NCBI GenBank assembly: GCA_964017155.1
Contig: OZ024857.1
Span: 15,925,415-15,989,414 of the forward strand
Reading direction: 5' to 3'
Length of the DNA: 64,000 nt
Source of the DNA: Oasisia sp. SBJ-2009
Taxonomy: Eukaryota > Annelida > Polychaeta > Sabellida > Siboglinidae
Shown piece after piece: positions 61,390 through 64,000 of the stretch (position 1 is the first letter of the stretch; each line of letters begins with the position of its first letter). The notes below the pieces were generated by a model. It was not told where the DNA came from. It searched no databases and saw only the letters and a list, made by a program, of their open reading frames with translations. The position numbers were made by a program, and so were the translations under genes.

Positions 61390-62160
61390 TCATTATGTTA
61401 TACTCTGTTACATCATTAAGTCTAATTCAGTGGTTCCCAAACTGGGGTGCACGTTATCCTGGGGTACGGGAGAGATTTTCTGAAGGAAAAGGTTGTGTCA
61501 TCGTGTATAGGTAGCTGCTTGCATCTTATACAGGTAGCAATTTGCACCAAAGACAGAAGTCTTCCCTTGGAATTCATTAAGGATGACGAGAGCATCTTAT
61601 GAGAACATTCAAAATATTCTGAGGCCGACGGATTGTCGTGGGATAGTGCCCGGGGTGTATGTGAACAGTGCACCAGCCATATTTAGCCATTATTCACGAG
61701 TAAATGAAGGAGGCAATATGTTAAATTAAACACATATACCTCAGTGTGTATTCCATCGACACGCCCTTGCAAACTTCAACATAATGTCTGATCATCTCAA
61801 ACCAGTGTGTGACGAAGAAATTGTAAAAGGAAACATGGGGCAATTTGTGCATATTCACACACCTGTCGTCAGTGCCAAATGGAATTCCAAATTACATTCC
61901 CGGATCTGCGTTTGGAAGATGCAAAACAGCTCTGAGATCCTCTGAAGGGAGTCCTGTGTGGGCTTTAGCCCACACTTTTATGTGAACACTGATTTATTTT
62001 CCACGTTGTTCCGCACAAAGGCTGAATTCCTAGCCCAACGCTGCGTCACGGATGATCTCCAAAGCTGTTTGCCCAACATGGATATTTCATCCTTCCAGTT
62101 TTTATGAAGTATTTTGTATTATAAATTCCACAGTATAATGTTTACCTTATTAATAAAATG
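61390..62160 (+). mobile_element. 3' flank of gene 3 with hAT-like relic
   Basis: From 61428, CAGTGGTTCCCAAACTGGGG resembles the terminal repeat of Charlie-like hAT transposons. At about 61627-61680 a plus-strand frame reads ADGLSWDSARGVCEQCTS, similar to the hAT transposase segment around GLSW...GVCTDG, with a nearby in-frame stop. No matching right terminus was found. AATAAA at 62152-62157 is a plausible polyadenylation signal for gene 3. The first 45 bp are shared with the gene 2 3' flank. It could alternatively be ordinary 3' UTR with chance resemblance. Confidence 0.5.
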
Positions 62161-62900
62161 ATGCGTTATTTTCAAAGAGTCCATACACTTTTATGTTAAA
62201 ATTGTGAGAGTACCTTGACGAACGTCTCAAGCTTCATAGGGTGCGCACGAAGAAAATGTACAGGAACCGCTGATAAAATTGATGACACTCAAGAGTCAAG
62301 ACTCATCAACAGAACTGACATACAGAGGACTATGGGGTGTTGCCAATGGATAGCATTCTAGGTGACCGTCAAACGTAAAATATGGACTCATGACATTCTG
62401 AATTCTGTGTAGTCACTGATGCGTGAACTACCCAGATAATAATTCGTCATGGTACGATTTCATATAATCATCTAGTGTGCTGGTAAAACATGTCTTTATA
62501 TAATAGACATATCTGGGAGATGTTTGCTGGCAAAATGTGACCAATTTGAACATTGTAATTATGTGACCACATATATTGTATGTGTATGTGGATGCAGTAG
62601 TGTATTATACTCTAGTATGAACATGTAGTTTTTATGAATTCCAGTAAATAATAAAGGATGTATTTGAAAGTTAATATATACTGTATACATATCAAGTTAA
62701 TTAAATTGCCACATATAAATATAGCAGGTTTACTTCCAACATATAATCTATATCTCACATGTGTGCTGAACGTGATCTCATACCCTACTGGAATACTATG
62801 TGCTTACTGAAACTGTTAATCTAACTACAGTATACTATAGTAGACCATTTATAGTAAATTCAAATAAATTAAATTTTCAAATTGCTTTATCTACCTATAG
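62161..62900. other. intergenic DNA
   Basis: AT-rich; a further AATAAA at 62650-62655. Nothing else recognised. Confidence 0.5.
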
Positions 62901-63056
62901 TGTTGACATTCAAGCTATATAAATGCCTATTCTCCTGAGGTACTCTACTTTTATGCACGAATCTATGCTCCTGTTTAATGTTGACATTCAAGCTATATAA
63001 ATGCCTATTCTTCTGAGGTACTCTACTTTTATGCACGAATCTATGCTCCTGTTTAA
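62901..63056. repeat. tandem duplication, 78 bp x 2
   Basis: Two head-to-tail copies beginning TGTTGACATTCAAGCTATAT (62901 and 62979) and ending CTATGCTCCTGTTTAA. They differ at one base (TCTCCTG versus TCTTCTG), so the duplication is very recent. Confidence 0.95.
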
Positions 63057-63422
63057 AATGTCATGGCAATATCACAAAGAAAGGCTACCAAAAGCTGACA
63101 ATGAATCATAAACCACAAGCTACCATCTAAGTTGTACAAACAGCGACTGCATGTTATATCGATCTCGCATATTTTACTATTTACATAAACGAACGTCCAA
63201 CTGTTGTGCATCCGTCTGTCGTTACGTAAAGGGTAGGTGAACCCATATACAACACCACGCTCCATCAGATTTTATATGATTTTAAAGATGCTGAATACGT
63301 GATTTTATTACAAACATTTACATTATCGCTCGGGGAGGGCGTTGCTGTCGTCACGCACCAGCAGTTCGGCCAGGTGTGTTGAATTCCTGGGAGCGACGAC
63401 CCGTGTCGAAACTAGCTGGTGC

Positions 63423-64000
63423 ATGTTGACACACCGAACCCGCACAGGACAATTCGCATTGTGTCACGCAAGAATGAACATTCGCCATCGCAACAATGAC
63501 AGGAGTCCCCAGCCATGGGGTTACCCAGTCATGATGGCCGGATTCGTCGTACTCGCAATTCTGCCGATGATTGTGGCGGTCGGCGTCTGGGCGGCACCAT
63601 CACGTGGACCGTCGGCATCGGCAGCACCGGTTGCTGGCCGTGAACCGTTGACAGAACTCACGCATATCGTCTTTGTGAGGCCATTACTTGGCAATAAAGG
63701 GCTCCACATTATCAATGGAAACGTGGTGAACACAAAAACAGCTGGATTCGGATTAAACGGAAAAGGCATACGAATAGCTAGCTGGAACATAAATAATGTC
63801 TCTAATAAAATGCATGAATTAAAAAGTGTACTACAAGTTGCTCCACGCCCAATAGATGTTCTTGGCATTTCTGAAACATTTCTCACCCCAAATGATCATG
63901 ACGCGAGACTTGCGATTGACGGCTTCCATCAACCTGAAAGACTGGATCGTAAAGGGAAGCGCGGTGGTGGACTTCTGGCATATATATCGACAGCGTTCAG
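63423..64000 (+). CDS. LINE ORF with endonuclease domain, cut by window edge
   Basis: The frame is open from 63303 (after a TGA at 63300) to the end of the window; candidate starts are ATG 63423 and ATG 63474. From about 63771 it reads IRIASWNINNVSNKMHEL, then IDVLGISETFLTPND and GKRGGGLLAYIS, matching the start of the exonuclease-endonuclease-phosphatase domain of non-LTR retrotransposons (Asn of SWNINN, Glu of ISET). Before it lies an unusual hydrophobic stretch (MMAGFVVLAILPMIVAVGVW, about 63531-63590) and a Pro/Ala/Ser-rich linker. No stop or frameshift is seen in the visible part, so the copy may be young. The GC-rich start near 63330 may be the 5' end of the element. Clade not determined. 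Confidence 0.75.
   Translation, partial: MLTHRTRTGQFALCHARMNIRHRNNDRSPQPWGYPVMMAGFVVLAILPMIVAVGVWAAPSRGPSASAAPVAGREPLTELTHIVFVRPLLGNKGLHIINGNVVNTKTAGFGLNGKGIRIASWNINNVSNKMHELKSVLQVAPRPIDVLGISETFLTPNDHDARLAIDGFHQPERLDRKGKRGGGLLAYISTAF

Overview
The window is animal nuclear DNA: AT-rich, dense in microsatellites and minisatellites, with short non-autonomous DNA transposons, SINE and LINE pieces, and sparse genes with spliced 5' exons. The repeat content (CR1/L2-like LINEs, a TTAA-flanked T2/Kolobok-type MITE, hAT MITEs, tRNA-derived SINEs) fits an aquatic invertebrate or basal chordate. The sequence alone does not let me name the phylum.

The only clear protein-coding content is a head-to-tail tandem array of three SLC26-family anion transporter genes, all on the plus strand. 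Each has nearly its whole protein, the 14-span transporter domain plus the C-terminal STAS domain, in one intronless exon: 28023-30218 (gene 1), 46413-48693 (gene 2) and 59094-61389 (gene 3). Each large exon starts right after a good 3' splice site and stays open upstream of its first ATG, so the true start lies in a short upstream exon. I propose such exons by matching splice phase: 41868-41923 for gene 2 (phase 2), 55947-55966 for gene 3 (phase 2), and up to three alternative phase-0 exons for gene 1 (5561-5587, 11558-11884, 16554-16616). The 11558 exon encodes a repeat of about 16 residues whose later units differ mostly by synonymous changes in the shared core, which is strong evidence of coding.

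Genes 2 and 3 are recent duplicates with patches of near identity, suggesting gene conversion. They also share the first stretch of 3' flank, including a hAT-like terminus. Gene 1 is more divergent, more GC-rich, and has a shorter STAS insert. All three keep the SLC26 signature but carry a Pro-Pro-Arg at the position of the usual Ser-Arg of the TM10 anion site.

Layout: 1-5.4 kb, minisatellites and unassigned DNA; 5.4-28 kb, candidate first exons and a long repeat-bearing intron of gene 1; 28-30.2 kb, gene 1 main exon; 30.2-41.8 kb, intergenic DNA with tandem duplications, a complete hAT MITE, palindromic MITEs, a 36-bp minisatellite and a composite TAGGCTTGGGCAAGGA element; 41.8-48.7 kb, gene 2; 48.7-55.8 kb, intergenic DNA with a long perfect hairpin, a MITE, a SINE and a LINE 3' end; 55.8-61.4 kb, gene 3; 61.4-63.3 kb, hAT-like relic and a 78-bp duplication; 63.3-64 kb, start of a LINE whose endonuclease domain runs off the edge.
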